Translations under genes and position numbers: made by a program
Notes under the pieces: model-generated
What the model saw: only the letters and a program-made list of their open reading frames with translations
Database searches by the model: none
Told to the model about the DNA's origin: nothing
Assembly (NCBI RefSeq): GCF_027532185.1
Contig: NZ_JAPZSV010000001.1
Coordinates: forward strand, 287,955 to 351,954
Source of the DNA: Hylemonella sp.
GTDB lineage: Bacteria; Pseudomonadota; Gammaproteobacteria; Burkholderiales; Burkholderiaceae_C
DNA: 64,000 nt
Reading direction: 5' to 3'
Shown: positions 27,018 through 35,901 of the stretch, piece after piece
Position numbering within the stretch: position 1 is the stretch's first letter
How the letters are laid out: every line of letters begins with the position of its first letter

Positions 27018-27656
27018 TCAATCCTTCTTCTTGCCCAGCCGGGATTCCGTGCCACGCGCCAGCCGGCCGATGTTTTCGGCATGGCGGTAGATCAGCAGCA
27101 GCGACATCATGCAGACGGCAAACAGCACCGGGCCCTCCATGCGCCAGGCCAGTCCGTCACCGAAGACGTAGTAGAGCGGCGCAAACACCGCCGCCGCCAG
27201 CGAGGCCAGGGAGGAATAGCGGAAGAACACCGCGATCACGATCCAGGTCACGAGCGTCGCCAGGCCCAGCCCCCAGTGCAGGCCCAGCAACACGCCGGCC
27301 GCCGTGGCCACGCCCTTGCCGCCCTCGAAACGGAAGAACACGGGGTAGAGATGCCCCAGAAAGGCGCCCAGCCCCACCAGGGCCAAGGTGCCAGTCTCCA
27401 GTCCGTAGGGTTGCCCGTACCAGCGCACCAGCACCACGGGCAGCCAGCCCTTGACCGCATCGAGCAGCAGCGTGACCACCGCCGCCTTCTTGGAACCCGA
27501 GCGCAGCACATTGGTGGCACCGGGGTTCTTGCTGCCATAGGTGCGCGGGTCGTTCAGCCCCATGACGCGGCTGACGATGACGGCAAAGGACAGGGACCCC
27601 AGCAGATAGGCCGCGACAGCGGCCAGCACGGGGTAATAGGTGGACGGGGAATCCAA
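27018..27656 (-). CDS. plsY: Glycerol-3-phosphate acyltransferase PlsY
   Basis: A 212-residue polytopic membrane enzyme transferring acyl groups from acyl-phosphate to glycerol-3-phosphate, the first step of phospholipid synthesis. The three conserved cytoplasmic motifs are visible: GSLSFAVIVSR, SKNPGATNVLRSGSKKAAVVTLLLDAVKG and GHLYPVFFRFEGGKGVATA. A lysine-rich C-terminal tail follows. It is convergent with the HD-GYP-like gene and lies downstream of the GGDEF gene by 61 bp. Confidence 0.95.
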   Translation of the reverse strand: MDSPSTYYPVLAAVAAYLLGSLSFAVIVSRVMGLNDPRTYGSKNPGATNVLRSGSKKAAVVTLLLDAVKGWLPVVLVRWYGQPYGLETGTLALVGLGAFLGHLYPVFFRFEGGKGVATAAGVLLGLHWGLGLATLVTWIVIAVFFRYSSLASLAAAVFAPLYYVFGDGLAWRMEGPVLFAVCMMSLLLIYRHAENIGRLARGTESRLGKKKD

Positions 27657-27717
27657 GGTAAGAGCTCCTCAAGGGCCGGGCAGCGTGACCGGGCCGGTGG
27701 TTGTGTGATGCAGGGCG

Positions 27718-29121
27718 TTATTTTGCCAGCGGCGCCGGCCGCGAAGCGCCCTTGCGATCGGTCTTGTCGCTGTACATGTGGTGGTCGGCCGCGTGCAGCA
27801 GCTGGTCCAGGTCTTGCCCTGCATCCGGGTAGAGCGCCAGGCCGATCGACACCCCGACCTGCAAAAGGTTGCCCTGGTAGTCGACCGGCTCCTGGATGGA
27901 ACGGCGCAGGCGTTGGGCGATCGTCTCCAGCATGTCGGCCGAGATGTTCTCCAGCAGCACGATGAACTCATCACCGCCCCAGCGCGCGACCGTGTCGTTC
28001 TGGCGCACCGCGGCCTGGGCACGGGCCGCCACGGCCACCAGCACGGCGTCGCCGGCCTTGTGGCCATGGCGGTCGTTGACCGACTTGAAGTCGTCCAGGT
28101 CCAGGAACAGCAAGGCACAGAGCTGGCCGGGCTGGCGCTGCTGGCGCGAGAAGGCCATGAGCGCCCGGTCCTCGAACAGGCGGCGGTTGGGCAGGTGCGT
28201 AAGATCGTCGTACATGGCACGCTGCGCCATCAGGCCCCGGTTGCGGATCAGCAGGAACAGCATCAGCGCCACCACCAGGCCGGCCAGGGCCACGCCGGTA
28301 CGCAGACCGGCACGCAGAGGCAGGGTGTCGTCTACCCTCACCGGCCGCACGGCGATGACCCATTGACCACCCGGCACCTCCATCTGTTGCAGCAGGGCAT
28401 CGGGCTGCTCGAAGAGGGACAACGGCCCCCAGACAGCGCCGCCTTCGTGCCCCCGGCCGTCACTGCCGCGGATGGCGAACTCGTAGTCGCCGTCCGCGGC
28501 CTCCGCCTGCACCATGCGGAACAGCGAATCGGAGTCGATCACCGTGGACAGCAGACCCCAGTAGCGGCCTTCGATCATGATGGGCTTACGGTAGATCAGT
28601 CCCCGTCCCCCCTGGACCAGCTGTACCGGGCCGGCCAGGGCCGACTCACCGCTCTGCGCGATGCGCTGGATCACGACCCACTGGGCCGGGATGTCCGGGT
28701 AGTACAGGCCGATGGCCCGCTCATTGCCTTCGACGGGATGCACATACAGCAGCCGGTAGCCCACAGCCACGGCGAAGTTGCGCACGTGCTGGCTGCTGCG
28801 ATGCAGCTCGGCCAGGATGGCCTGGACCTCGCGGGTCTCCATGCTGTTGTTGCGCACGGTCAGATAGGCCACCATTCCGCTGTTGAGGTTGAGCAGGGCG
28901 TTGAGCTCGCGCTCCAGGCGCACGCGCAGCGTCGTGGCGTAAGACAGGGTCTCCAGCTGGCGTTTGCTCACGCGGTCCTGCAACAGGGAGCGCAGCAGCA
29001 CTTCCCCCGCGAGCTGCAGCAGCAGGAACACGACCAGAGCGCTGCCCAGCGCCACGGCGTGCCTGGACAGGAAGGTCGAACTCGGAAACCGCATGGGGGA
29101 AGACTCCGGTAGCGTGTTCAT
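27718..29121 (-). CDS. Membrane diguanylate cyclase (CHASE-like sensor plus GGDEF)
   Basis: A 467-residue protein: a membrane span (about 22-50), a periplasmic CHASE-like sensor (about 60-270; RVRLERELNALLNLNSGMVAYL, GLYYPDIPAQWVV, GLIYRKPIMIEGRYWGLLSTVID), a second span (about 275-295) and a GGDEF domain. The active site WGGDEF is intact (about residue 379), and an inhibitory I-site RQND lies five residues before it, so product feedback is likely. It should synthesise c-di-GMP. No EAL domain is fused. The ligand of the sensor is unknown. Confidence 0.9.
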   Translation of the reverse strand: MNTLPESSPMRFPSSTFLSRHAVALGSALVVFLLLQLAGEVLLRSLLQDRVSKRQLETLSYATTLRVRLERELNALLNLNSGMVAYLTVRNNSMETREVQAILAELHRSSQHVRNFAVAVGYRLLYVHPVEGNERAIGLYYPDIPAQWVVIQRIAQSGESALAGPVQLVQGGRGLIYRKPIMIEGRYWGLLSTVIDSDSLFRMVQAEAADGDYEFAIRGSDGRGHEGGAVWGPLSLFEQPDALLQQMEVPGGQWVIAVRPVRVDDTLPLRAGLRTGVALAGLVVALMLFLLIRNRGLMAQRAMYDDLTHLPNRRLFEDRALMAFSRQQRQPGQLCALLFLDLDDFKSVNDRHGHKAGDAVLVAVAARAQAAVRQNDTVARWGGDEFIVLLENISADMLETIAQRLRRSIQEPVDYQGNLLQVGVSIGLALYPDAGQDLDQLLHAADHHMYSDKTDRKGASRPAPLAK

Positions 29122-29163
29122 TCTCGCAGAGTCCGCCCTGGCGCGTGGGCTGGCGTGGGCGCG

Positions 29164-29655
29164 CTAATCGGCCAGCGCGCACTGCACGGGCCGCGCACCC
29201 AGCAGCTGCACGCAAACCTGCGGGTCCAGCCCGACGAGATAGCCGCGCCGCCCACCATTGATCAGGATGCGCGGCAAGGCCAGGATGGACTCCTCGACAT
29301 AGACCGGCATCTCGCGCCGCGTCCCGAAGGGCGAGGTGCCGCCTACGAGGTAACCGCTGTGGCGGTTGGCAACCTCGGGCTTGCAGGGCTCAACGGACTT
29401 GGCGCCGATCTGACGCGCCAGGTTCTTTGTGGACACCTTGCGGTTGCCGTGCATCAGCACCACCAGGGGTCTGGCGTCCTGGTCCTGCATGATCAGCGTC
29501 TTGACGACGGCGTAAGGGTCCCAGCCCAGCACCTCGGCGCTGTGCTGCGCGCCGCCATGCTCCAGATACTCGTAGGGATGCTCGGTATACGCCACCTTGT
29601 GCGCTTTCAGCAGTTGGGTGGCAGGGGTCTCGGAAACGTGGTCTTTCTTGGCCAT
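29164..29655 (-). CDS. ybaK: Cys-tRNA(Pro)/Cys-tRNA(Cys) deacylase YbaK
   Basis: A 163-residue editing protein of the YbaK/ProX superfamily, removing Cys mischarged onto tRNA-Pro. Family blocks are ATQLLKAHKVAYTEHPYEY, PYAVVKTLIMQ, LVVLMHGNRKVSTKNLA and GYLVGGTSPFGTRREMPVYVEES. The length is standard. The ATG at 29655 is divergent from the YitT gene with 51 bp between. The frame is open further upstream, antisense to the YitT gene, which is a high-GC artefact. Confidence 0.93.
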   Translation of the reverse strand: MAKKDHVSETPATQLLKAHKVAYTEHPYEYLEHGGAQHSAEVLGWDPYAVVKTLIMQDQDARPLVVLMHGNRKVSTKNLARQIGAKSVEPCKPEVANRHSGYLVGGTSPFGTRREMPVYVEESILALPRILINGGRRGYLVGLDPQVCVQLLGARPVQCALAD

Positions 29656-29706
29656 GACGGAATTTTCCCTCAGGGCGCCGCAGCCGTGGTGCCACAATCG
29701 CGCCCC

Positions 29707-30324
29707 ATGAACACCCCGCAAGACGGCCCCTCCCTGCGCCACAGCCACGCCGAGGACGCCCTGGCCCTGCTCTCCGGCACGGCCCTGATCGCCCTGGCCG
29801 TGGCGCTGTTCCAGCACGCGCAGCTGCTCAGCGGCGGTACCGCAGGTATCGCCTTCCTGCTGCACTACGGCATGGGCTGGGGCTTCGGGCCCGTGTTCTT
29901 CGTGCTCAACCTGCCCTTCTACGTGCTGGCCTGGCGCCGCATGGACCGTGCCTTCCTGGTCAAGACCATGATTGCTGTGGCCCTGCTGTCGAGCCTGACC
30001 GAAGTCATGCCGCACCTCATCGTCTTCGAGCAGGTGCGTCCACTCTATGCCGCACTCGTGGGCGGGGTGCTGCTGGGCGTGGGCTTTCTCATCCTCTTTC
30101 GCCACCGCGCCAGCCTGGGCGGCGTGGGCATCCTGGCCTTCTGGCTGCAGGAGACGCGCGGCTGGCGCGCCGGCCACGTACAAATGGCCGTGGATGGTGT
30201 CATCCTGTTGCTGGCCCTGATCACGGCGCCGCTGCTGCAGGTGGCCCTGTCCGTCGTCGGTGCCGTGGTGCTCAACCTGACCCTGGCCATCAACCACCGC
30301 GCCGGGCGCTATATTGCCAACTGA
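29707..30324 (+). CDS. YitT family membrane protein
   Basis: A 205-residue protein with about five membrane segments and the family blocks LLSGGTAGIAFLLHY, PFYVLAWRRMDRAFLVKT, FLILFRHRASLGGVGILA and LNLTLAINHRAGRYI. It belongs to the YitT/DUF161 family, which lacks the C-terminal cytoplasmic DUF2179 domain in this short form. The function of the family is unknown (transport suspected). It is followed 19 nt later by the aldehyde dehydrogenase gene on the same strand. Confidence 0.85.
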   Translation: MNTPQDGPSLRHSHAEDALALLSGTALIALAVALFQHAQLLSGGTAGIAFLLHYGMGWGFGPVFFVLNLPFYVLAWRRMDRAFLVKTMIAVALLSSLTEVMPHLIVFEQVRPLYAALVGGVLLGVGFLILFRHRASLGGVGILAFWLQETRGWRAGHVQMAVDGVILLLALITAPLLQVALSVVGAVVLNLTLAINHRAGRYIAN

Positions 30325-30343
30325 ACACCAAGGAGGCCAAGCC

Positions 30344-31780
30344 ATGAACGCCGTCAACGACTCCGCCGCGGCCCTGATCCGCGCCCCGCTCGACGCAACG
30401 CTCAAGAAACAGCGCGCTGCCTACTTCGCGAACCCCGTGCCCGACTACGAGGCCCGCTGCACCGACCTGCGCAAGCTCGAGCGCTTCGTACGCGAGCACC
30501 AGGATGCCATCTGTGAGGCGATCAGCGCCGACTATGGCAACCGTTCACGTCACGAGACCCTGCTGACCGAGGTCATGCCCGTGCTCAAGAGCATCCACCA
30601 CACGCTCAAGCACCTCAAGCGCTGGATGAAGCCGCAGCGCCGCGGCGTGGACCGTCTGACCTTCGGACTGGCCAGCAACCGCGTGATCCCTCAGCCCCTG
30701 GGCGTGGTGGGCGTGATCGTGCCCTGGAACTTCCCGCTCAACCTCAGCCTGGTGCCACTGACGGCCATCTTCGCGGCCGGCAACCGCGCCATGGTGAAGA
30801 TGAGCGAGAACTCACGCCATCTGGCGAAGCTGTTGATGAAGGAGATGCCCGACTACTTCCCCGAGGACAAGCTGCAGTTCTTCGACGAGACCGGCGGCGT
30901 GGGCATCGAGTTCTCCAAGCTGCCTTTCGACCACCTGCTGTTCACGGGCTCGGGCCAGACCGGCAAGGCCGTGATGGCTGCAGCAGCGGCCAACCTCTGC
31001 CCCGTGACGCTGGAGCTCGGCGGCAAGTCGCCGGCCATCGTCTGCGAGGATTTCCCGCTGCGCACGGCCGCCGAGCGCCTGCTCTACGTGAAGTACCTCA
31101 ACGCTGGCCAGATCTGCACCACGGTGGACCATGTCTATGTGCCGCAGCGCCGCGTCAAGGAGTTCGTGCAGCTCGCGCAGGAGATCGTTCCCAAGCGCTA
31201 CCCCAAGCTGGACACGCCGGACTACACCGCCATCATCGACGAGATCGCCTACGCCCGACTGCTGCACGCGCTGGACGAGGCCAAGCAGCGCGGCGCCCAG
31301 GTCATCCCGCTGATTCCGGGCAAGCCCTTCGATGCCAAGCTGCGCAAGATCGCACCGCACCTCGTGCTGGACGCACCGGCCGACTGCCTCTTGATGCAGC
31401 GCGAGATCTTCGGCCCCATCCTGCCCGTGATCGCCTACGAAGATCTGGAAGACGATGTGATCCAGCCCATCAATGCCGGGCCGCGTCCGCTGGCGCTCTA
31501 CCCCTTCACCCATGACCAGGCCGTGCAGCAGGAGCTGCTCACACGCGTGATGTCCGGCGGTGTGTCCATCAACGATGCGCTCTTCCACGTCGGCCAGGAA
31601 GAACTGCCCTTCGGCGGCGTGGGTGCCTCGGGCATGGGCCACTACCACGGCCACGAGGGCTTCCTGACCTTCTCCAAGCTGCGCCCGGTGTTCACGCAGT
31701 CACGCTTCTCCAGCGCCAAGCTGCTCGCACCGCCCTACGGGCCGCTCACCGACAAGCTGCTGAAGTTCCTGCTGAAGTAG
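30344..31780 (+). CDS. calB: Coniferyl-aldehyde-dehydrogenase-type aldehyde dehydrogenase
   Basis: A 478-residue NAD(P)-dependent aldehyde dehydrogenase with a strong AGGAGG ribosome site. It shows GVVGVIVPWNFPLNLSLVPL, FTGSGQTGKAVMAAAAANL, the general base in LELGGKSPAIV (about 224) and the catalytic Cys in LNAGQICTTVDHVYV (about 257). The C-terminal block LPFGGVGASGMGHYHGHEGFLTFSK is typical of the short ALDH group containing coniferyl aldehyde and fatty aldehyde enzymes. The substrate is inferred from family only; no lignin catabolic genes lie nearby. Confidence 0.85.
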   Translation: MNAVNDSAAALIRAPLDATLKKQRAAYFANPVPDYEARCTDLRKLERFVREHQDAICEAISADYGNRSRHETLLTEVMPVLKSIHHTLKHLKRWMKPQRRGVDRLTFGLASNRVIPQPLGVVGVIVPWNFPLNLSLVPLTAIFAAGNRAMVKMSENSRHLAKLLMKEMPDYFPEDKLQFFDETGGVGIEFSKLPFDHLLFTGSGQTGKAVMAAAAANLCPVTLELGGKSPAIVCEDFPLRTAAERLLYVKYLNAGQICTTVDHVYVPQRRVKEFVQLAQEIVPKRYPKLDTPDYTAIIDEIAYARLLHALDEAKQRGAQVIPLIPGKPFDAKLRKIAPHLVLDAPADCLLMQREIFGPILPVIAYEDLEDDVIQPINAGPRPLALYPFTHDQAVQQELLTRVMSGGVSINDALFHVGQEELPFGGVGASGMGHYHGHEGFLTFSKLRPVFTQSRFSSAKLLAPPYGPLTDKLLKFLLK

Positions 31781-31859
31781 GCGACCGCACGGCGTGAGTC
31801 GCCGCCGGGCCGCCCCAACGCGACGAGACATGAGGGCACGAGACGTGCCCGTCTCTTCG

Positions 31860-31925
31860 GCCCTTCCCTGCCTGGGCAGGCAGGGTAGTAGCCGCGGGCC
31901 TCAGCCCCCTTGAGGGGGCAGCGAT
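31860..31925. repeat. Intergenic double-hairpin repeat between convergent genes
   Basis: Two adjacent hairpins: CCCTGCCT-GGGC-AGGCAGGG (31866-31885) and GCCCCCT-TG-AGGGGGC (31904-31919). The segment shares blocks with about 21150-21200 (CTGNGCAGGCAGG, AGCCGC, CCTCAGCC), so it looks like a dispersed repeat. It lies in the 175-bp gap between the convergent aldehyde dehydrogenase and aldo/keto reductase genes, where it may also serve as a bidirectional terminator. Confidence 0.55.
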
Positions 31926-31955
31926 CACACCTAGTGGAAGAGCACGGGAGCCTGT

Positions 31956-33023
31956 TTACACGGCCGGGTCGCGCATCTCCTTGCGGATCGCGTCGATGGC
32001 TTGCAAGACTTCGGGGCTCAGCGTCGTGCCCCAGGCGTCCAGGTCCTCGTCGAGCTGGGCCAACGAGGTCACACCGATGATGGTGCTCGCCACCTGCCAC
32101 TTGGTGTAGCAGAAAGCCAGGGCCATCTGCGTGGGGGTGAGCCCGTGCGCACGCGCCAGGGCGTTGTAGCGGCGCGCGGCCTCCAGCGCCTCGGCACGGC
32201 CCCAGCGCTGCTTGCGCACGCTCTCGAATCTGGCGATGCGACCGTCCTGGGGCGCATCAGCGCCGACGAAACCGCTGGCGTCGTACTTGCCCGTCAACAG
32301 ACCAAAACCCAAGGGTGAATAGGCCAGCAGCGAAACGCCCAGGCGATACAGGGTTTCGTCCAGCCCGTTTTCCACTGTGCGGTTGACCAGGCAATAGGGG
32401 TTCTGCGTGGTGGCCACGCGTGGCAGGCCATGCTGCTCGGCCAGGCGTACGAACTCGTGCACGCCATAAGGCGACTCGTTGGACAGACCGATGGCCCGCA
32501 CCTTGCCGGCCTTCACGAGCCGCCCCATGGCTTCGAGCTGCTCATGGATGGAGGAGACGGTCTTGTCGTCCTTGGCCGGGTCGAAGTACATCTGGCCGAA
32601 CATGGGCACGTGGCGTACCGGCCAGTGGATCTGGTAGAGATCGATGACATCGGTCTTCAGACGCTGGAGGCTGCCATCGCAGGCCGCCACGATGTCGGCG
32701 CCGGTGAGGTTGGCGCTGCCGCCACGCACCCAGTCCATGCCGCGCGAGGGGCCGGCCACCTTGGTCGCCAGCTGCATCTTCTGGCGCGCGCCGGGCCGGC
32801 TGGCATACCAGTTGCCGATGATCTTTTCGGTCGCGTTGTAGGTCTCGGGCTTGGTGGGCACGGCATAGATCTCGGCCGTGTCCAGGAAGTTGATGCCGCG
32901 TTCCAGCGCGCGGTCGAGGATGCGATGGGCCTTGGCTTCGTCGACCTGCTCGCCGAAGGTCATGGTGCCCAGGCAGATGGGGGTGACGTGCAGATCGCTC
33001 TGGCCGAGGCGGACGTTTTTCAT
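31956..33023 (-). CDS. Aldo/keto reductase (Tas-like)
   Basis: About 355 residues, a TIM-barrel NADPH-dependent reductase. The catalytic tetrad is visible: Asp and Tyr in FLDTAEIYAVPT, Lys in LATKVAGPSRG and His in DLYQIHWPVR. The cofactor region near the C-terminus (TIIGVTSLAQLDEDL) is typical. The whole resembles E. coli Tas. The ATG at 33023 (MKNVRLGQSDL) fits the family; a start 8 codons upstream is possible. The physiological substrate cannot be told. It lies downstream of the acyl-CoA synthetase by 34 bp. Confidence 0.88.
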   Translation of the reverse strand: MKNVRLGQSDLHVTPICLGTMTFGEQVDEAKAHRILDRALERGINFLDTAEIYAVPTKPETYNATEKIIGNWYASRPGARQKMQLATKVAGPSRGMDWVRGGSANLTGADIVAACDGSLQRLKTDVIDLYQIHWPVRHVPMFGQMYFDPAKDDKTVSSIHEQLEAMGRLVKAGKVRAIGLSNESPYGVHEFVRLAEQHGLPRVATTQNPYCLVNRTVENGLDETLYRLGVSLLAYSPLGFGLLTGKYDASGFVGADAPQDGRIARFESVRKQRWGRAEALEAARRYNALARAHGLTPTQMALAFCYTKWQVASTIIGVTSLAQLDEDLDAWGTTLSPEVLQAIDAIRKEMRDPAV

Positions 33024-33057
33024 GGCTTTGTTCTCAGGAAACGGCAAAGCGGCGAGT

Positions 33058-34830
33058 TTACGCAGCGGGCAATACCCCCGCCCGGCGCGCGCGTTCCTCC
33101 TCCTGCAGGCGCAGCACGCGCCGCTGCACCTTGCCCGTCGTCGTCATGGGAAGGGCGTCGATGAACTCGATCTCCTTGGGGTACTCGTAAGGCGCCAGCT
33201 TGCCGCGCACATGCTGCTGCAGCTCGGCCACCAGCGCGGCACCATCTCCCAGCACGGCGCGTGCCTCGGGCGTGAGCACCACATAGGCCTTGACCAGCGC
33301 CCCGCGCTCGGCGTCGGGCTTGGGCACCACGGCCGCGTTGGCCACGGCCGGGTGCTTGACCAGGCAGTTCTCGATCTCGCCCGGACCGATGCGGTAGCCC
33401 GCGGCCTTGAACATGTCGTCCGCGCGGCCCTGGTACCAGAGGTAGCCGTCGGCATCGCGCGTGGCCAGATCGCCCGTGCGGCACCAGTCCCCGGTGTACT
33501 TGGCACGCGTGCCGGCCTCGTTCTTCCAGTAGCCGAGGAAGAAGATCGGGTCTGGGTCGCCATGCACGTCGAGTCGGTGGATGGCCACCTCGCCCACGGT
33601 ATCGGCCGGGCACTCGCGGCCCGCCTCGTCGATCACCGCCACGCGGTGGCCCGGGTAGCCCTTGCCCATGCTGCCGGCTTTGGGTGGCCAGAAGATCGAG
33701 CAGTTGCCCACGATGTAGTTGACCTCGGTCTGGCCGAACATCTCGTTGACCGTCACACCCAGCTGCTGCTGGCAGTAGGCGAAGACCGCGTCGCCCACGG
33801 CCTCGCCTGCGCTCATGATGGCCTGCAGCCTGAGCCTGAACTGCTGTTTCGGCTGCGGATAGGCCTTCATCATGGCCTTGAGCGCCGTGGGGAAGAGAAA
33901 AGTGTGCGTGACCTGGTGGGTCTGCAGGAGCTCGAAAGCCGTCTGCGCACTGAAGCGGCCGTTCCAGGCCACGATGGGCCGTCCAAAGTAGAGCGAGGGC
34001 AGCAGGGCGTCCATCAACCCTCCGGTCCACGACCAGTCGGCCGGGGACCAGAACACGCTGGGCATTTTGGGTTCCGGCAAGGCGGGCATAGGCCCGGTGG
34101 CCTGCGGATCGAAGCCAAACCAGTTCTGGCTGCAGATGAAGCCCGTGAGGTTGCCGATCAGGGCACGGTGCGGGATGAGCGCACCCTTGGGGTTGCCTGT
34201 GGTGCCGCTGGTGTAGATCAGCACGGCGGGGTCCTCGGCCGCAGTAGCCACCGGCGTGTAATGTGGCGGCTGTCCGACGGTGATCGCCGCGTAATCCAGG
34301 TCGGCCATCTGGGCCGCGCCGCCACCCACATCGCCACGGCTGCTGTCGCCCACGCCGATCACGTGGCGCAGCGCCTCGCAGCTGCCGCGGATGTTCTGCA
34401 CCGAGGTGATCGATGCATCGTCGCAGATCAGCACCGCCGTGGCGCTGTCATTGAGGCGGAACTCCAGCGCCTCGGGGCCGAACAGCGTGGACAGGGGCAT
34501 GGCCACGGCGCCCATCTGCAGCACGGCCATATAGGCCACGGCGGTCTCGAAACGCTGCGGCAGCACGATGGCCACACGATCGCCACGCCGCACGCCCAGG
34601 GAGGCCAGGGCGTGTGACAGGCGGTTGGCCTGTTGCTGCAGCTCGGCATAGCTGTGCGCCCGCGCCTGCAGGCCCGGGCCGTCGGCCAGCACGGCGATGC
34701 GCCGCGCGGCGTCGGGGGCCTGGGCCCAACGCCGGCAGCAGACCTCGGCGATGTTGAACTGCGCTGGCACCGCCCAACGGAACTGGCGGTGCAAGGCCTC
34801 GTAATGGTCACCATGCTGACTGCGCGCCAT
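33058..34830 (-). CDS. AMP-forming acyl-CoA synthetase
   Basis: A 590-residue adenylate-forming enzyme. The P-loop is LIYTSGTTGNPKGALIPH, followed by AIMSAGEAVGDAVF, VNEMFGQTEVNYIVG and WCRTGDLATRDADGYLWYQGRADDMFKAAGYRIGP. The catalytic lysine lies in MTTTGKVQRRVLR. The overall pattern is closest to acetyl-CoA-synthetase-like and medium-chain acyl-CoA synthetases. It activates a carboxylic acid to its CoA thioester; chain length is not predictable from sequence. It is divergent from the alpha/beta hydrolase gene with 29 bp between. Confidence 0.9.
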   Translation of the reverse strand: MARSQHGDHYEALHRQFRWAVPAQFNIAEVCCRRWAQAPDAARRIAVLADGPGLQARAHSYAELQQQANRLSHALASLGVRRGDRVAIVLPQRFETAVAYMAVLQMGAVAMPLSTLFGPEALEFRLNDSATAVLICDDASITSVQNIRGSCEALRHVIGVGDSSRGDVGGGAAQMADLDYAAITVGQPPHYTPVATAAEDPAVLIYTSGTTGNPKGALIPHRALIGNLTGFICSQNWFGFDPQATGPMPALPEPKMPSVFWSPADWSWTGGLMDALLPSLYFGRPIVAWNGRFSAQTAFELLQTHQVTHTFLFPTALKAMMKAYPQPKQQFRLRLQAIMSAGEAVGDAVFAYCQQQLGVTVNEMFGQTEVNYIVGNCSIFWPPKAGSMGKGYPGHRVAVIDEAGRECPADTVGEVAIHRLDVHGDPDPIFFLGYWKNEAGTRAKYTGDWCRTGDLATRDADGYLWYQGRADDMFKAAGYRIGPGEIENCLVKHPAVANAAVVPKPDAERGALVKAYVVLTPEARAVLGDGAALVAELQQHVRGKLAPYEYPKEIEFIDALPMTTTGKVQRRVLRLQEEERARRAGVLPAA

Positions 34831-34859
34831 GGCCTGTCTCCTTATGATCTTGTTCCAGG

Positions 34860-35783
34860 ATGAATCAAATGTACCAAGCCCGTCGCCCCGCCCGCAGCGA
34901 ATTCGCCCCCGTCCGCCATCTCCAGTACCACGTGCTGCGCTGGGGCGCAGCCCAATCCGCCCTCCCCCCGCTGGTGCTCATGCACGGCTGGATGGATGTG
35001 GCCGCCTCCTATCAGTTCGTCGTCGACGCCTTCAGCCCGGACTTCTTCGAGGGCCGCACCATCCTCGCGGCCGACTGGCGCGGTTTTGGGCTCACGGAAT
35101 GCCCTGGCCACGACAACTACTGGTTCCCCGACTATCTGGCCGATCTGGACTTCCTGCTCGACCACTATGTCGGCGACCAAGCCATCGACCTCGTGGGCCA
35201 CAGCATGGGCGGCAATGTGGTCATGCTCTATGCGGGTGTGCGGCCGCAGCGCATCCGGCGCCTCGTCAATCTCGAAGGTTTCGGCATGCCGGCCACGCGA
35301 TCGGACAAAGCGCCCAAGCGTTACGCCCAGTGGATGGACGAGCTCAAGAGCCTGCACCGCGGCGAGCTGTCCCTCAAAGCCTATGCCGACGCCGACGGTG
35401 TGGCGCGCCGCCTCATGAAGACCAACCCGCGCCTGCCCGAGGACAAGGCCCAGTGGCTGGCCCGGCAATGGGCTCGGCCCAATGCCCAGGGGCAGTGGGA
35501 GATCCTGGGCGACGCGGCGCACAAGATCGTCAACGCCCAGCTCTACCGTGTGGACGAGGTGCTGGCCGCCTTTGCTGCCATCACAGCCCCGGTGCTGTCG
35601 GTCGAAGCCAGCGACAACCAGATGGAGCAGTGGTGGCAGGGCAAATACACCCTGGCCGAGTTCCATGAGCGTCTCAAAAGTGTGCCGCAGCTGCAGCAGG
35701 CCAAAATCCAGGACGCGGGCCACATGCTGCACCACGACCAGCCCGAACAACTGGCCGCGCTGATCGAAAAGTTCCTCGCCTGA
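34860..35783 (+). CDS. Alpha/beta hydrolase
   Basis: A 307-residue alpha/beta hydrolase. The oxyanion block is LVLMHGWMDVAASYQFVVD, the nucleophile Ser lies in LVGHSMGGNVVMLYA, and the catalytic His is near the end in IQDAGHMLHHDQPEQLAALI. A cap region (about 150-225) is rich in Arg/Lys. No signal peptide, so cytoplasmic. It is divergent from the acyl-CoA synthetase and separated by 118 bp from prfB. It could be an esterase or thioesterase; substrate unknown. Confidence 0.85.
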   Translation: MNQMYQARRPARSEFAPVRHLQYHVLRWGAAQSALPPLVLMHGWMDVAASYQFVVDAFSPDFFEGRTILAADWRGFGLTECPGHDNYWFPDYLADLDFLLDHYVGDQAIDLVGHSMGGNVVMLYAGVRPQRIRRLVNLEGFGMPATRSDKAPKRYAQWMDELKSLHRGELSLKAYADADGVARRLMKTNPRLPEDKAQWLARQWARPNAQGQWEILGDAAHKIVNAQLYRVDEVLAAFAAITAPVLSVEASDNQMEQWWQGKYTLAEFHERLKSVPQLQQAKIQDAGHMLHHDQPEQLAALIEKFLA

Positions 35784-35901
35784 GGCGCCGCGTCCTGGCC
35801 TGCGTGGCGGGCGAGCCGCCACAACCTAAAATACGGGGTTTCGGGTCTGGAACGCTGCCGCCGGCAGCCCGCCCGGCACAGAACACCGACAGGATTCCCC
35901 C

